Positions 9,165-18,389 of a DNA stretch of 64,000 nt are shown here, piece after piece. The position numbers and the translations under genes are program-made. Under the pieces are notes generated by a model. The model was not told the DNA's origin and searched no databases. It was given only the letters and a program-made list of their open reading frames with translations. The first letter of the stretch is position 1. Every line of letters begins with the position of its first letter. This DNA comes from Sphingomonas sp. IC081 (GTDB lineage: Bacteria; Pseudomonadota; Alphaproteobacteria; Sphingomonadales; Sphingomonadaceae): assembly GCF_006874585.1 (NCBI RefSeq), contig NZ_CP029761.1, forward strand, positions 2,739,001 to 2,803,000. The letters are read 5' to 3'.

Positions 9165-9770
9165 ATGCTCGATCGCAAGCCCATTTTCGATGAAGTGCGC
9201 CAGTTGCTCGGACGCGGCTTCAGCCGGGAGGAAGTGACCCGTCTCGATGCCGCGATCGACAGGGCCTCGATCGCCAGAGCGGCGGACCACGACACCGCGC
9301 CTCCCGCATACAGGCTGGGACAGGCCGGCAGCGCGCTCATCCGCAAATGGGAGGGCTGCGCCCGCAAGCGTGCCGATGGCCGTATCGAGGCCTATCCCGA
9401 CCCCGGCAGCACGGACGGCACCCCCTGGACGATCGGCTGGGGCTCGACCGGCGCGGACATCGGCCCCGGCACCGTCTGGACACAGGAGCAGTGCGACGCG
9501 CGTTTTACTGCCGACGTGCAGCGGTTCGTCGATGCGGTCGCGCAGTTCCTGGGGTCCGCGCCGACCACGCCGAACCAGTTCGATGCCCTGGTCTCGTTCC
9601 ACTACAACACCGGCGCGCTGGCCTCCTCCACCCTCGGCAAGCTGCACAAGCAGGGCCGCTTTGCCGCAGCGCAGGCCGAGTTCGCGAGGTGGATCTACAA
9701 CGACCGCAAACCGATGAACGGCCTCAGGTCGCGCCGTGCGGACGAGGCCGCGCTTTACGCCGCCCCCTGA
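9165..9770 (+). CDS. GH24 (phage-type) lysozyme
   Basis: Muramidase of the T4/lambdoid lysozyme family, cleaving the glycan strand of peptidoglycan. 201 residues: an N-terminal helical extension (1-50) and the GH24 domain (about 55-200) with the catalytic Glu in IRKWEGC, the acidic residues of AYPDPGSTDGTPW and the TIGWGST block, and the family's AALVSFHYNTG-like helix. No signal peptide is visible, so export would need a holin or another route, as in phage enzymes; no other phage gene is near. Its stop codon directly abuts the stop codon of the convergent acyltransferase (9770/9771). Confidence 0.88.
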   Translation: MLDRKPIFDEVRQLLGRGFSREEVTRLDAAIDRASIARAADHDTAPPAYRLGQAGSALIRKWEGCARKRADGRIEAYPDPGSTDGTPWTIGWGSTGADIGPGTVWTQEQCDARFTADVQRFVDAVAQFLGSAPTTPNQFDALVSFHYNTGALASSTLGKLHKQGRFAAAQAEFARWIYNDRKPMNGLRSRRADEAALYAAP

Positions 9771-10868
9771 TCAGCGGCCCAGCGGCACCGGAACCTCCGG
9801 GGCCGGAACTCCTCCGCCGGGCGCCGCGGCCCGCGCCTTGCGCCAGCGCCGCAGGGCGCGGCGGACCGGCTCGTCCCAGCACACGGCCGCAAGCCAGCCC
9901 CCGACAAGCGCGGCCAGAAGATAGCCTGCAAACCACAGGCCGCGCTCCACCGCGCTCATGTCGGGCCGCACAAACGGCTCGATCGCAAACAGGATCGGGA
10001 AGTGCACAAGATAGAGCGGGTAGGAGATCCGCCCCGCCCAGTTCCACACCCCCGAGGCCGCCCCGCAAAGCACGCCCGCAAGCAGCAGCCCGGGCAGGAT
10101 CACGAGGATCAGCAGCATGTCGACATAACCCGAGCGCCCCGGGATCAGGAACACCGCCATGAGCAGGGCCGCGACCAGCCAGAGAGCCGGCGCGGGCCGA
10201 TTGCGGAGCCGGTCCAGCAGTCCGGCCTTGCACCCGCGCCAGATCAGCATGCCCAGCGTGAAGGACACCGCCGTGCGCGGCAGGCCCTCGAGCGCATTGG
10301 CCGCGACATATCCGACCTCCACCGTCGACCAGCGCAGCGCGGCGGCCCCCAGCCACAAAGCAAAGCCCAGAAAGATGCCCGCCAGCACCCGGTTGCCCAG
10401 ACGGAACAGACCCAGGCCAAACGCCAGGCTCGCCAGCACTTCCCAGAACAGCGACCATGCCGGCGGGTTGAGCGGCCAGATGAAATCGTCATAGGCGTGA
10501 AGGAATGGCGCGGGCAGCAACAGCACCTGCAGGACCGCGGCAGGCAGCACGGCGCTCCATTCGAACCCGAGACCAAGCACCAGGGCCAGCGCTCCGGCGC
10601 CGACGCCGAGAATCACCATCGGATAGAGCCGGTCCACTCTCGCCTGCACGAAACGGCCCAGCGTCATGCCCCCGCGAAGCCGCTCCTGATAGGCATGGGA
10701 GATCACGAAACCGCTGAGGATAAAAAAGAAATCCACGGCCATGTAGCCATGGGCCAGCAACTGGAAGCCCAGCAGGCGATAGGCATGATTGGCCGCGACC
10801 GCCATGGCCGCCACGCCGCGCAGGCCGTCCAGTCCGCCAAAATGCCCCGTGCTGTCCCGCTCTGCCAT
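9771..10868 (-). CDS. Acyltransferase 3 family membrane protein
   Basis: Integral membrane O-acyltransferase (OafA/NodX type) that modifies surface sugars. About 365 residues with some ten hydrophobic segments. The N-terminal GLDGLRGVAAMAVAANHA matches the family's start, with the conserved LDGLRG and His; FFFILSGFVISHAYQ contains the FxxSG signature. The start is uncertain: ATGs at 10868 (MAERDSTGHFGG, chosen), 10883 and 10931 are all in frame. Substrate unknown. It converges with the lysozyme gene with no spacer. Confidence 0.85.
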   Translation of the reverse strand: MAERDSTGHFGGLDGLRGVAAMAVAANHAYRLLGFQLLAHGYMAVDFFFILSGFVISHAYQERLRGGMTLGRFVQARVDRLYPMVILGVGAGALALVLGLGFEWSAVLPAAVLQVLLLPAPFLHAYDDFIWPLNPPAWSLFWEVLASLAFGLGLFRLGNRVLAGIFLGFALWLGAAALRWSTVEVGYVAANALEGLPRTAVSFTLGMLIWRGCKAGLLDRLRNRPAPALWLVAALLMAVFLIPGRSGYVDMLLILVILPGLLLAGVLCGAASGVWNWAGRISYPLYLVHFPILFAIEPFVRPDMSAVERGLWFAGYLLAALVGGWLAAVCWDEPVRRALRRWRKARAAAPGGGVPAPEVPVPLGR

Positions 10869-10959
10869 GCCGCATCCGTCCATGGGCGCCCGCCCCGATC
10901 CGGCGGCAATGTGGCAGAACCTGGTTAACACGAGGTTCTGCCTGCGCTTCCGGCGCTGC

Positions 10960-11457
10960 TCAGACCGCTGCGGGAATGACGATACCGGTGTCCACTTTCA
11001 CCCGGTCCAGCGCGATCAGCGAGGCATAGGCGGCGACGCAGTCGTTCTCGGCAAAGAGTTCGCGCGTCAGCGCCTCGTAGGCGCGCATGTCGCTGGCCAC
11101 GATCACCAGCACGAAGCTGATCCCGCCGGTCACGTAATAGCATTGCTGCACTTCGCCGCGCGCCTGGAACAGGGCCTTGGCCGCATCGACGGTGGCGGCG
11201 CGCTCGTCGCGCAAGGTCACCTGGACGATCGAGGTGATGTCCTGCCCCAGCGCCTGCGGATCGACCAGCGCGACATTGCGGGCGATGACGCCGGCCTCCT
11301 CCATCGCCGCGATCCGGCGCTGCACGGCGGCGGCGGACAGGTTCACCGCCTCGGCAACCCGGCGCTGCGGCGTGCGGTTGTCCTGCTGGAGAATGCGCAG
11401 GATCGCCCGGTCGAACGAATCGAGGCGCGGGCGAAGCGATGTTGCGTTTTTGGCCAC
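10960..11457 (-). CDS. Lrp/AsnC-family transcriptional regulator
   Basis: 165 residues from a GTG. The N-terminal winged HTH is clear (LDSFDRAILRILQQDNRTPQ through the recognition helix NLSAAAVQRRIAAM), and the C-terminal RAM/effector domain follows (about residues 75-150). It is divergent to a DMT-family exporter gene at 11557, a frequent arrangement in which the Lrp-like protein controls an amino-acid exporter. Direct repeats TGTTGCGTTT at 11440 and 11470 overlap its start and the intergenic space and are candidate binding sites. Confidence 0.92.
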   Translation of the reverse strand: MAKNATSLRPRLDSFDRAILRILQQDNRTPQRRVAEAVNLSAAAVQRRIAAMEEAGVIARNVALVDPQALGQDITSIVQVTLRDERAATVDAAKALFQARGEVQQCYYVTGGISFVLVIVASDMRAYEALTRELFAENDCVAAYASLIALDRVKVDTGIVIPAAV

Positions 11458-11556
11458 AGGGTGAGCTTTTGTTGCGTTTGAAGCCTAAATCAAGAGCGCA
11501 TTCCTCACGCCTGTGATGATATGTCTCGCCGCATCAATTCAGGCGGAGGCTGGTAG

Positions 11557-12558
11557 ATGGCATTGGCGGGAAGCATTGCGGCTGGCACGGGCGGTTCGCG
11601 CTCGACATGGCTGGGCGTGCTCTGCGGTGCCGGCGCGGGCGCATTCTGGGGGCTGGTGTTCCTGGCTCCGGAACTCGTGCGCGCGTTCAGCCCGCTAGAA
11701 CTGACCATCGGCCGCTATGCCTGCTACGGCGCGATGTCTGCCTTGCTGCTGGCACCGCGCTGGAAAGCGGTGACCGCGCACATGTCGCGCGCGGCGTGGA
11801 TCGCGCTCGTCTGGCTCGCGCTGGCCGGCAATACCGTCTATTTCATCCTGCTGGCCAACGCCGTGCATATCGGCGGCATCGCCATGACCTCGATCATCGT
11901 CGGCTTCCTGCCGGTGACGGTAACCGTTGTCGGCAGCCGCGACCACGGCGCGGTTCCGCTCGCGAAGCTGGCCCCGTCGCTGCTGCTCTGCGCGGCAGGC
12001 GTGCTGTGCATCGGCTGGCAGGCCATCGCCGTGCCCGGCGAGACGTCGCTCGCCAACCGCGTGATCGGCCTTGCCTGCGCGTTCGGCGCGCTCGCCTCGT
12101 GGAGCGCCTTCGCGATCGGCAACAGCCGCTGGCTCGCGCGGCTGGAGGCGGTGTCGGCGCATGACTGGAACCTGCTGCTTGGCGTCGTCACCGGATTGCA
12201 GAGCGTGCTGCTGATCCCGATTGCGCTGTGGCAGGCCGATGCCGCGCGCACGAGCAGCCAGTGGAGCAGTTTTCTCATCGTCTCGCTGGGAGTTGCCGTG
12301 CTCGCCTCGATCGCCGGCAATGCTTTGTGGAACCGAATGAGCCGGCTGCTGCCACTTACGCTGGTGGGCCAGATGATCCTGTTCGAAACGCTGTTCGCGC
12401 TGATTTACGCGCTGATCTGGGAACACCGCCTGCCCACGCTGTTCGAAGTGGCCGCCTTCGTGCTGCTGATCACCGCGGTGCTGAGCTGCCTGGCCGCCCA
12501 CCGCAAGCCGGCGGCAATCGACGAGTTGGCTCCGCTTGGCGAAGGCGGCGCGCACTGA
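11557..12558 (+). CDS. DMT-superfamily (EamA) transporter
   Basis: 333-residue inner-membrane protein with about ten transmembrane segments arranged as two EamA repeats: the first begins WLGVLCGAGAGAFWGLVF, the second near residue 165 (RVIGLACAFGALASWSAFAI). Members of this family export amino acids or metabolites; here the substrate is inferred only from the divergent Lrp-type gene, which suggests an amino acid. ATG with GGAGGC about 13 bases upstream. The C-terminal 20 residues are hydrophilic. Confidence 0.87.
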   Translation: MALAGSIAAGTGGSRSTWLGVLCGAGAGAFWGLVFLAPELVRAFSPLELTIGRYACYGAMSALLLAPRWKAVTAHMSRAAWIALVWLALAGNTVYFILLANAVHIGGIAMTSIIVGFLPVTVTVVGSRDHGAVPLAKLAPSLLLCAAGVLCIGWQAIAVPGETSLANRVIGLACAFGALASWSAFAIGNSRWLARLEAVSAHDWNLLLGVVTGLQSVLLIPIALWQADAARTSSQWSSFLIVSLGVAVLASIAGNALWNRMSRLLPLTLVGQMILFETLFALIYALIWEHRLPTLFEVAAFVLLITAVLSCLAAHRKPAAIDELAPLGEGGAH

Positions 12559-12609
12559 GGACGCGGGGAAGCAGGATCCCGCAAATCAGCCCGGCCATCA
12601 GCCCGGCCA

Positions 12610-12966
12610 TCAGCCCAAGGGCGGCTCCCACAACTCCACCGGATTGCCCTCGGGGTCATGGATGCGGGCAAAACGCCCGGTCTCCGGCCCGTCCCACGCG
12701 GGATCGGTCAGGACCTCGATGCCGGCCTCCCGCAGGGCCGCAAGCAGCGCGTCCAGCCCGGTCACGCGGAAATTGATCATCCACTGGCGATCGGCGGGGA
12801 AATAGGCCGTGTCGCGCCCGAACGGCATGAACACCGTCGGGCCCGCCTGCTGCATCCACCGATAGGGATCCTCAGAGGCGATGCCGAGATGGGTGCGATA
12901 CCACGCCATCAGCGCCTGCGGATCGCTGGAGCGGAAGAACAATCCGCCAATACCCGTAACCGGCAT
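12610..12966 (-). CDS. VOC-family (glyoxalase-like) protein
   Basis: 118 residues forming one vicinal-oxygen-chelate module: beta-alpha-beta start GIGGLFFRSSDPQALMAWYRTHLG, and the C-terminal IHDPEGNPVELWEP with the metal-ligand Glu. Such proteins work as dimers in lyase, dioxygenase or resistance roles; the substrate cannot be read from sequence. The last bases lie near a short direct repeat (CAGCCCGGCCAT twice at about 12589-12612). It is probably expressed alone, 42 bases downstream of the bpt gene on the same strand. Confidence 0.82.
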   Translation of the reverse strand: MPVTGIGGLFFRSSDPQALMAWYRTHLGIASEDPYRWMQQAGPTVFMPFGRDTAYFPADRQWMINFRVTGLDALLAALREAGIEVLTDPAWDGPETGRFARIHDPEGNPVELWEPPLG

Positions 12967-13008
12967 CCACCTCTCCCGACTGGCAAAGCCGCAGATCGCC
13001 CCCGAAGC

Positions 13009-13845
13009 TCAGCCGGCGATCGAGGGAACCCCGTCCTTGCGCGCATTCTCGCCAAGGTCGGCCCGGCTGCGCGGATTGGCAACGGCAGCGGCGATCAGGC
13101 GATCCTGCTCCTCGGCGCCAAAACGCTCCCAACCGGAACGGCCGAGCTTTTCCATCGGCCGGAAGCGCACCTTGTACTGCATGCGCGGCGAACCTTCGAC
13201 CCAGTAGCCGAGATAGACGTAGGGCAGTTCCATCTCGGTGGCGCGCTGGATGTGATCGAGGATGATGTAAGTGCCCAGCCCCTGCCGGTCATGGTGCGGA
13301 TCGTAGAAGCTGTAGATCATCGACAGCCCGTCGCACTGCCGGTCGGTCAGGCAGGCGCCGACGAGGCGGCCCGGCGTAACCCCGTCCGGCGACGGCTCAC
13401 GATATTCGACCACGTAGCTGGTGACCGGCGTATGCTCCACCATGTCGGCAAAATCGACTTCGTCCATCGTGGTCATCCCGCCTTCGGGATGGCGCACCGA
13501 GAGATAGCGCTGGAGCAGTTCGAACTGCTCGCTGGTCGACCACGGGCGGCAGACGGTGGCGACAAGATCGCCGTTGCGCTTCATCAGGCGCTTCTGCGTG
13601 CCCGAGGGTTCGAACGCACCGGCGACGACCCGCACCGAAATGCAGGCGCTGCAATCGAGACAGGAGGGGCGATAGGCCACCGTCTGGCTGCGGCGGAACC
13701 CGATCCGGCCCAGCGCATCGTTGAGCGAATCCGCGTGGGCGCCCTTCAGCTCGGTAAAGACCTTGCGTTCGCTGCGCCCCGGCAGATAGGGGCACGGGGC
13801 CGGGCTGGTCACGAAAAACCGGGGAAAGCGAACGGGAGCCGTCAC
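13009..13845 (-). CDS. bpt: Aspartate/glutamate leucyltransferase (Bpt)
   Basis: N-end-rule enzyme that transfers Leu from Leu-tRNA to proteins starting with Asp or Glu, marking them for ClpAP. 278 residues in two GNAT-like halves. The N-terminal half has [14 protein letters not shown] and the Cys cluster [16 protein letters not shown] typical of ATE1/Bpt; the C-terminal half has [14 protein letters not shown] and the [15 protein letters not shown] block. Length and motifs match bacterial Bpt rather than eukaryotic-type arginyltransferase. The start ATG at 13845 gives [11 protein letters not shown]. Monocistronic. Confidence 0.93.
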   Translation of the reverse strand: MTAPVRFPRFFVTSPAPCPYLPGRSERKVFTELKGAHADSLNDALGRIGFRRSQTVAYRPSCLDCSACISVRVVAGAFEPSGTQKRLMKRNGDLVATVCRPWSTSEQFELLQRYLSVRHPEGGMTTMDEVDFADMVEHTPVTSYVVEYREPSPDGVTPGRLVGACLTDRQCDGLSMIYSFYDPHHDRQGLGTYIILDHIQRATEMELPYVYLGYWVEGSPRMQYKVRFRPMEKLGRSGWERFGAEEQDRLIAAAVANPRSRADLGENARKDGVPSIAG

Positions 13846-14044
13846 GGGCGAAATCTATCCTCTGGCTGGCGGAAGCCGGGCTGTTGCTTAACCCTTCTAT
13901 CCGTGTCTGCCCTGAATATGCATAGCCGTTCGCCGCGTTGAAAGTCTTTTAACCACAAAAGTGGAGGTGTCGGCGACGAAATCGGATCGAACCACTCCAT
14001 CCGCCTGCCGCCTGTCCCGGAACGGGGCGTTTCGCGGACACATG

Positions 14045-14075
14045 ACAAAGGCCCCGGAATTGCTCCGAGGCCTCT
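14045..14075 (-). terminator. Terminator of ilvA
   Basis: On the minus strand AGGCCTCGG pairs with CCGGGGCCT (14065-14073 with 14049-14057, one G.T) around a 7-base loop, followed by TTTGTC. It lies about 50 bases after the ilvA stop. Confidence 0.6.
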
Positions 14076-14123
14076 GAAACAACCGGATTAATTGATCCGC
14101 TGCGACTGCCGGGACCAAAACCT

Positions 14124-15377
14124 TCAGTCGGTCTCGACCTGGCGCACTTCGTAGCCTTCGCGGCGCAGGGCCGAGACCAGCGCATCGAGCTGCGCCCTGT
14201 CGCGCGCCTCGCACTCGATCTCGGTGACAAGGCCCTTGGCCGGCAGGTGGGTGAAGATACGCTGGTGGAACACCTCGATGATGTTCACATTGTGCTCCTG
14301 GAACACCTTGGCGACCTTGAACAAGGCTCCCGCCCGGTCCTGCAGGCCGATCTTGAGACGGGCGAGGCGGCCCGAACGGGCAAGGTCGCGCAGCAGCACG
14401 TTCGCCAGCAGGCGCGTATCGATATTGCCGCCCGACAGCACGATGCCGACCTTGCGGCCCGCAAACAGTTCGCGGTTGGCCATCACCGCGGCAAGGCCGG
14501 TCGCCCCGGCGCCTTCCACCAGTGTCTTCTCGATCTGGAGCAGCAGTGCCAGCGCGCTCTCGATACCCGATTCGCTGACCAGCAGGAACTCGTCGAGCAG
14601 CCCGCGCAGCACGGTCGAGGTCATCGCTCCCGGCGAGAACACGGCGATGCCCTCCGCCAGCGTGTCCCCGCCGATCGGCAGGCTGGAGCCCTTCAGCAGG
14701 TTGTACATCGAGGGATAGAGCTGCGCCTCGACGCCGACGAGCCGGATTTCGGGATTGATCGCGCGCGCGGCCGTACCCATGCCGGTCGCCAGGCCGCCGC
14801 CGCCGATCGGCAACACCAGCGTGTCGAGATCCGGCACGTCTTCCAGCATTTCGAGCGCGACAGTGCCCTGCCCCGCGGCGACGTGCGGATCGTCGAACGG
14901 GTGGATGAAGGTCAGGCCGAGTTCGGCTTCCAGCTTGCGCGCATGGGCATAAGCCTCGTCGAAGCTTTCGCCTTCGAGCACGACCTTGCCGCCCACGCTC
15001 TCGGTCTGCATGACCTTCACGGTCGGCGTCGTGCGCGGCATGACGATAGTCACGGGCACGCCAAGACGGGTGCCGTGGTAGGACAGGCCCTGGGCATGGT
15101 TGCCCGCCGAGGCGGCGATGACGCCGCGCGACTTGCGTTCCTCATCCAGCAGCAGAAGGGCATTGAGGGCGCCGCGTTCCTTGTAGGCGGCGGTGAATTG
15201 AAGGTTTTCGAACTTGAGCCAGATGTCGGCCCCGGTGATCGCGCTCAGGGTGGTCGAGTGGAGCGTGGGGGTGCGGACGACCTTGCCGATAATTCGCCCA
15301 GCCGCCGCACGCACGTCTTCGGCGGTGAGGGGGGCCACGACGGGCTCCTCGGCGATCTTGAGCATTGGCTGTTCCAT
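14124..15377 (-). CDS. ilvA: Threonine ammonia-lyase (threonine deaminase)
   Basis: PLP enzyme converting L-threonine to 2-oxobutyrate, the first step of isoleucine synthesis (or threonine degradation). 417 residues: a fold-type II PLP domain with the Schiff-base Lys in FTAAYKERGALN, the SAGNHAQG phosphate-binding block, the GGGGLATGMG glycine loop, and one C-terminal ACT-like domain (about 340-417; VFQEHNVNIIEVFHQR). A single ACT domain with this length is the short alphaproteobacterial form. ATG at 15377. The divergent neighbour begins about 210 bases away. Confidence 0.93.
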   Translation of the reverse strand: MEQPMLKIAEEPVVAPLTAEDVRAAAGRIIGKVVRTPTLHSTTLSAITGADIWLKFENLQFTAAYKERGALNALLLLDEERKSRGVIAASAGNHAQGLSYHGTRLGVPVTIVMPRTTPTVKVMQTESVGGKVVLEGESFDEAYAHARKLEAELGLTFIHPFDDPHVAAGQGTVALEMLEDVPDLDTLVLPIGGGGLATGMGTAARAINPEIRLVGVEAQLYPSMYNLLKGSSLPIGGDTLAEGIAVFSPGAMTSTVLRGLLDEFLLVSESGIESALALLLQIEKTLVEGAGATGLAAVMANRELFAGRKVGIVLSGGNIDTRLLANVLLRDLARSGRLARLKIGLQDRAGALFKVAKVFQEHNVNIIEVFHQRIFTHLPAKGLVTEIECEARDRAQLDALVSALRREGYEVRQVETD

Positions 15378-15589
15378 AGAGGGCCGCGCCTAACGGAAAG
15401 CACCGGAGATGGAAAGGCTCGCGTCATGAAAAAGCGCAATTCATGCCGTCATGGCAATTTTATTGCACAAACGCGCTTGCGCACCGTGCATTCCCATGTG
15501 CACGAGGAGGCACGATTTCCGGTCGCAAGGTACGGGATAAGCGCCAGGCCGTAGTTTGCTTTCGTGCAAAACGCGCTAGAAAGAATGTC

Positions 15590-16486
15590 ATGAGCGAGCG
15601 ACGCAAGGTTTCCTTCATCGGCCTCGGGGTTATGGGCGGCGCCATCGCGCGGCACATCGCCCTGGCGGGCCACGAACTCACCATCTACAACCGTTCGCCC
15701 GAGCGGGCGCGGAAGTGGTCGGACGACAATCCCGGCCTTGTCCACCGCATTGCCGCCAATCCGGCGCATGCGGCGCAGGACGCCGAAGTGGTGATCACCT
15801 GCGTGGGCAACGACGATGACCTGTCCGAAGTCGTGCTCGGCCCCAACGGCGTGTTCCGCATGCTCAAGAAGGGCGCGACCTTCATCGACCACACCACCGT
15901 CTCCGCGCGCATCGCGCGGCAGATCTCGGTCGAGGCGCGGGACCTGCGCATCCACTGCGTCGACGCGCCGATGACCGGCTCGCAGATCGGCGCCGAACAG
16001 GGCACCCTCACCCTGATGTGCGGCGGCCGCGACGAGGCGATCGAGGCCGCGCGCCCGGTGATGGAGGCCTATTCGGCCCGCATCGTCCATGTCGGCAAGG
16101 CCGGCTCCGGCCAGATCGCCAAGATGGCCAACCAGATCTGCATCGCCGGCAATGTCGCCGCCCTTGCCGAGGCGGTGCGTTTCGCGCAGGCCTCGCACCT
16201 CGACATGGACAAGGTCTACGAGGCGATTTCGGGCGGTGCGGCGCAATCGTGGCAGATGGACAACCGCTGGCAGACGATGAACGCCGACCAGTTCGACTTC
16301 GGCTTCGCGATCGACTGGATGCGCAAGGACCTCGGCCTCAGCCTCGACGAAGGGCGCGGGCTCGGCGTCTCGCTTCCCGTCGCGGCGCTGATCGACCAGT
16401 TCTTTGCCGACATCCAGGCCCAGGGCGGAGGCCGCCTCGATACGAGCGCGATCATCAAGCGCCTGCCGAAGAAGGGTATTTCGTGA
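15590..16486 (+). CDS. 3-hydroxyisobutyrate dehydrogenase-family oxidoreductase
   Basis: NAD(P)-dependent beta-hydroxyacid dehydrogenase, 298 residues. The N-terminal Rossmann motif is FIGLGVMGGAIARHIALAG; DAPMTGSQIGAEQGTLTLMCGG is the substrate-binding signature; the catalytic Lys sits in GSGQIAKMANQ. The exact substrate (3-hydroxyisobutyrate, tartronate semialdehyde, 6-phosphogluconate-like) is not decided. The start is the ATG at 15590 with AGAAAG upstream. The stop overlaps the GTG start of the amidohydrolase by four bases (GTGA), so the two are cotranslated. Confidence 0.88.
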   Translation: MSERRKVSFIGLGVMGGAIARHIALAGHELTIYNRSPERARKWSDDNPGLVHRIAANPAHAAQDAEVVITCVGNDDDLSEVVLGPNGVFRMLKKGATFIDHTTVSARIARQISVEARDLRIHCVDAPMTGSQIGAEQGTLTLMCGGRDEAIEAARPVMEAYSARIVHVGKAGSGQIAKMANQICIAGNVAALAEAVRFAQASHLDMDKVYEAISGGAAQSWQMDNRWQTMNADQFDFGFAIDWMRKDLGLSLDEGRGLGVSLPVAALIDQFFADIQAQGGGRLDTSAIIKRLPKKGIS

Positions 16487-18198
16487 ATTTCAGGAAAGGC
16501 GCAGGGCTTGCCCTGCTGCTCGCATCGACGGCCGTGACCGGCTCCGCTTTCGGCACGGCGCATGCAGACGTGCTGGTCGATAACGTCAACGGCGTCACCG
16601 GCGACGGCAAGGGCGGCGTCGAACGCTTCGAAGGCTTCCTGATCGACGATCAGGGCCGCGTCGCGCAAGTGTTCCACAAGGGTGACAAGCGGCCGAAAAA
16701 GGTCGCCTATCAGGTCGATGGCAAGGGCCGCAATGTCGTGCCGGGCATGATCGATGCCCATGGCCACGTCATGGCGACGGGTTTTGCGAAGATGACGCTC
16801 GACCTGTCGATGGCCAGGACGCTGGACGAGGCGCTCTCGCGCGTGACCGCATGGTCCGCCGCGCATCCCGACCTGCCATGGATCCTGGGCACCGGCTGGA
16901 ACCAGGTGCAGTGGGGGCTGGACCGCATGCCCACCGCCGCCGAGCTGGACCGCGCCACCGGCGGCAAGCCCGCGTGGCTCGGCCGTGTCGACGGCCATGC
17001 CGGCTGGGCCAACTCCGCCGCCATCGCCGCCGCCGGCGTGACCGCCGCCACCGCCGATCCCCGGGGCGGCGAAATCCTGCGCACGGCCGGCTCCAAGGCC
17101 CCGGCGGGCGTCTTTGTCGACGGCGCCATGGCGCTCATCGAGGCGAAAGTGCCCCGGCCCCGCCCCGAGGACCGCGACACCGCCTTCGGCGAGGCGCAGC
17201 TCGCACTGCTGGCCGAGGGCGTCACCGCGATTGCCGACATGGGCACCTCGATCGAGGACTGGCAGGCCTTCCGCCGCGCCGCCGACCTCGGCAACTTGCG
17301 CATCCGCGTGGTGTCCTACGCCGACAGCATCGACAACATGGTGCTGATCGGCGGCCCGCACCCCACCCCGTGGCTCTATGGCGACAAGCTCAAGATGAAC
17401 GGTGTGAAGCTGTTCCTCGACGGCGCGCTTGGCTCGCGCGGGGCCTGGCTCAAGGCGCCTTATGCCGATGCACCCGGCACCACCGGCCTGCCGCGCATGA
17501 ACCAGACCCAGCTCGGCAACCTGATGAGCCGCGCGGCGATCGACAACTTCCAGATCGCCGTCCATGCCATCGGCGATGAGGCCAACGCCACCGTGCTCGA
17601 TTCCATCGCCGAGCTGTCCGCCACCTACAAGGGTGACCGGCGCTGGCGCATCGAGCACGCCCAGATCGTCGATCCCACCGACATCCCGCGTTTCGGCCAG
17701 TTCGGCGTGATCGCCTCGATGCAGCCGCAGCACGAAGCCTCGGACCGCACGATGGCCGAAGCCCGCCTCGGAGCGCAGCGCCTGACCGGGGCCTATGCGT
17801 GGAAATCCATCGCCGCGACCGGCGCGAAGCTGGCCTTCGGGTCCGATACTCCGGTGGAACCTTCCGAACCCTTCGTGGGCATGGCCGTCGCCATCTCGCG
17901 CGAAGGCGCCGATGGCCAGCCGACCGGCGGATGGCAGCCGCAGGAAATCCTCTCGCGCGAAGCCGCGCTCAATGCCTATACCACGGGCGCGGCCTACGCG
18001 ATGTTCGCCGAGGACCGCCTCGGCCGTATCGCCAAGGGCTACCGCGCCGACTTCCTGTTCGTGGATGCCGATCCGATGACCGCCACACCCGCGCAGCTGC
18101 GCGCGACCAAGGTGATGGAAACGTGGATCGGGGGGCAGATGGCGTGGTCTTCGGCCAAGGATCGGGTGATCCCGGAGAAGAAGGTCGAAGAGAAGTAA
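16483..18198 (+). CDS. Exported YtcJ-like amidohydrolase
   Basis: Product of about 571 residues from a GTG that overlaps the upstream stop. A signal peptide (residues 1-30: VNFRKGAGLALLLAS..GTAHA) sends it to the periplasm. The amidohydrolase-3 barrel follows, with metal ligands in GMIDAHGHV, His and Asp in VDGHAGWAN, the HAIGDEANATVL and RIEHAQIVD blocks, and the final Asp in FGSDTPVEPSEP. YtcJ relatives hydrolyse N-acyl or cyclic amides; the substrate is unknown. Coupling to the dehydrogenase suggests a joint small catabolic role. Confidence 0.88.
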   Translation: MNFRKGAGLALLLASTAVTGSAFGTAHADVLVDNVNGVTGDGKGGVERFEGFLIDDQGRVAQVFHKGDKRPKKVAYQVDGKGRNVVPGMIDAHGHVMATGFAKMTLDLSMARTLDEALSRVTAWSAAHPDLPWILGTGWNQVQWGLDRMPTAAELDRATGGKPAWLGRVDGHAGWANSAAIAAAGVTAATADPRGGEILRTAGSKAPAGVFVDGAMALIEAKVPRPRPEDRDTAFGEAQLALLAEGVTAIADMGTSIEDWQAFRRAADLGNLRIRVVSYADSIDNMVLIGGPHPTPWLYGDKLKMNGVKLFLDGALGSRGAWLKAPYADAPGTTGLPRMNQTQLGNLMSRAAIDNFQIAVHAIGDEANATVLDSIAELSATYKGDRRWRIEHAQIVDPTDIPRFGQFGVIASMQPQHEASDRTMAEARLGAQRLTGAYAWKSIAATGAKLAFGSDTPVEPSEPFVGMAVAISREGADGQPTGGWQPQEILSREAALNAYTTGAAYAMFAEDRLGRIAKGYRADFLFVDADPMTATPAQLRATKVMETWIGGQMAWSSAKDRVIPEKKVEEK

Positions 18199-18207
18199 GG
18201 GGAAATC

Positions 18208-18379
18208 CTGGGGGATGATCCCCCAGACCCTCATAATGTCCTCGTACCACCCAGCCTATCGGCAGTGCGCCCCTTGCGGCGCAGCCAATACGTCTCCCGA
18301 CGCTGCCATGGGCGCACAACGCTGTTGGTCCGCGTGACCTAGATGGTATTGGGGGTGCAGGGGGGCTATGCTCCCCTGC
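18208..18379. repeat. Terminator-type repeat B, copy 1 (uninterrupted)
   Basis: Fills the gap between two convergent genes. One end is the hairpin CTGGGGGATGATCCCCCAG (18208-18226), the other GCAGGGG..CCCCTGC (18357-18379); between them lies a conserved core containing GCCATGGGCGCAC and GACCTAGATGG. The same sequence in reverse orientation occurs at 44437-44874 and a partial one at 54353-54427. The CTAG at 18339-18342 corresponds to the place where copy 2 carries a MITE. Bidirectional terminator function is inferred from the hairpins and the position. Confidence 0.82.
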
Positions 18380-18389
18380 TCTTCTCTTC

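Noticed and set aside
9165..9770. Prophage remnant around the lysozyme
   Set aside because: No capsid, tail, holin, integrase or repressor gene is nearby; neighbours are chromosomal, so a single domesticated lysozyme is the simpler reading.
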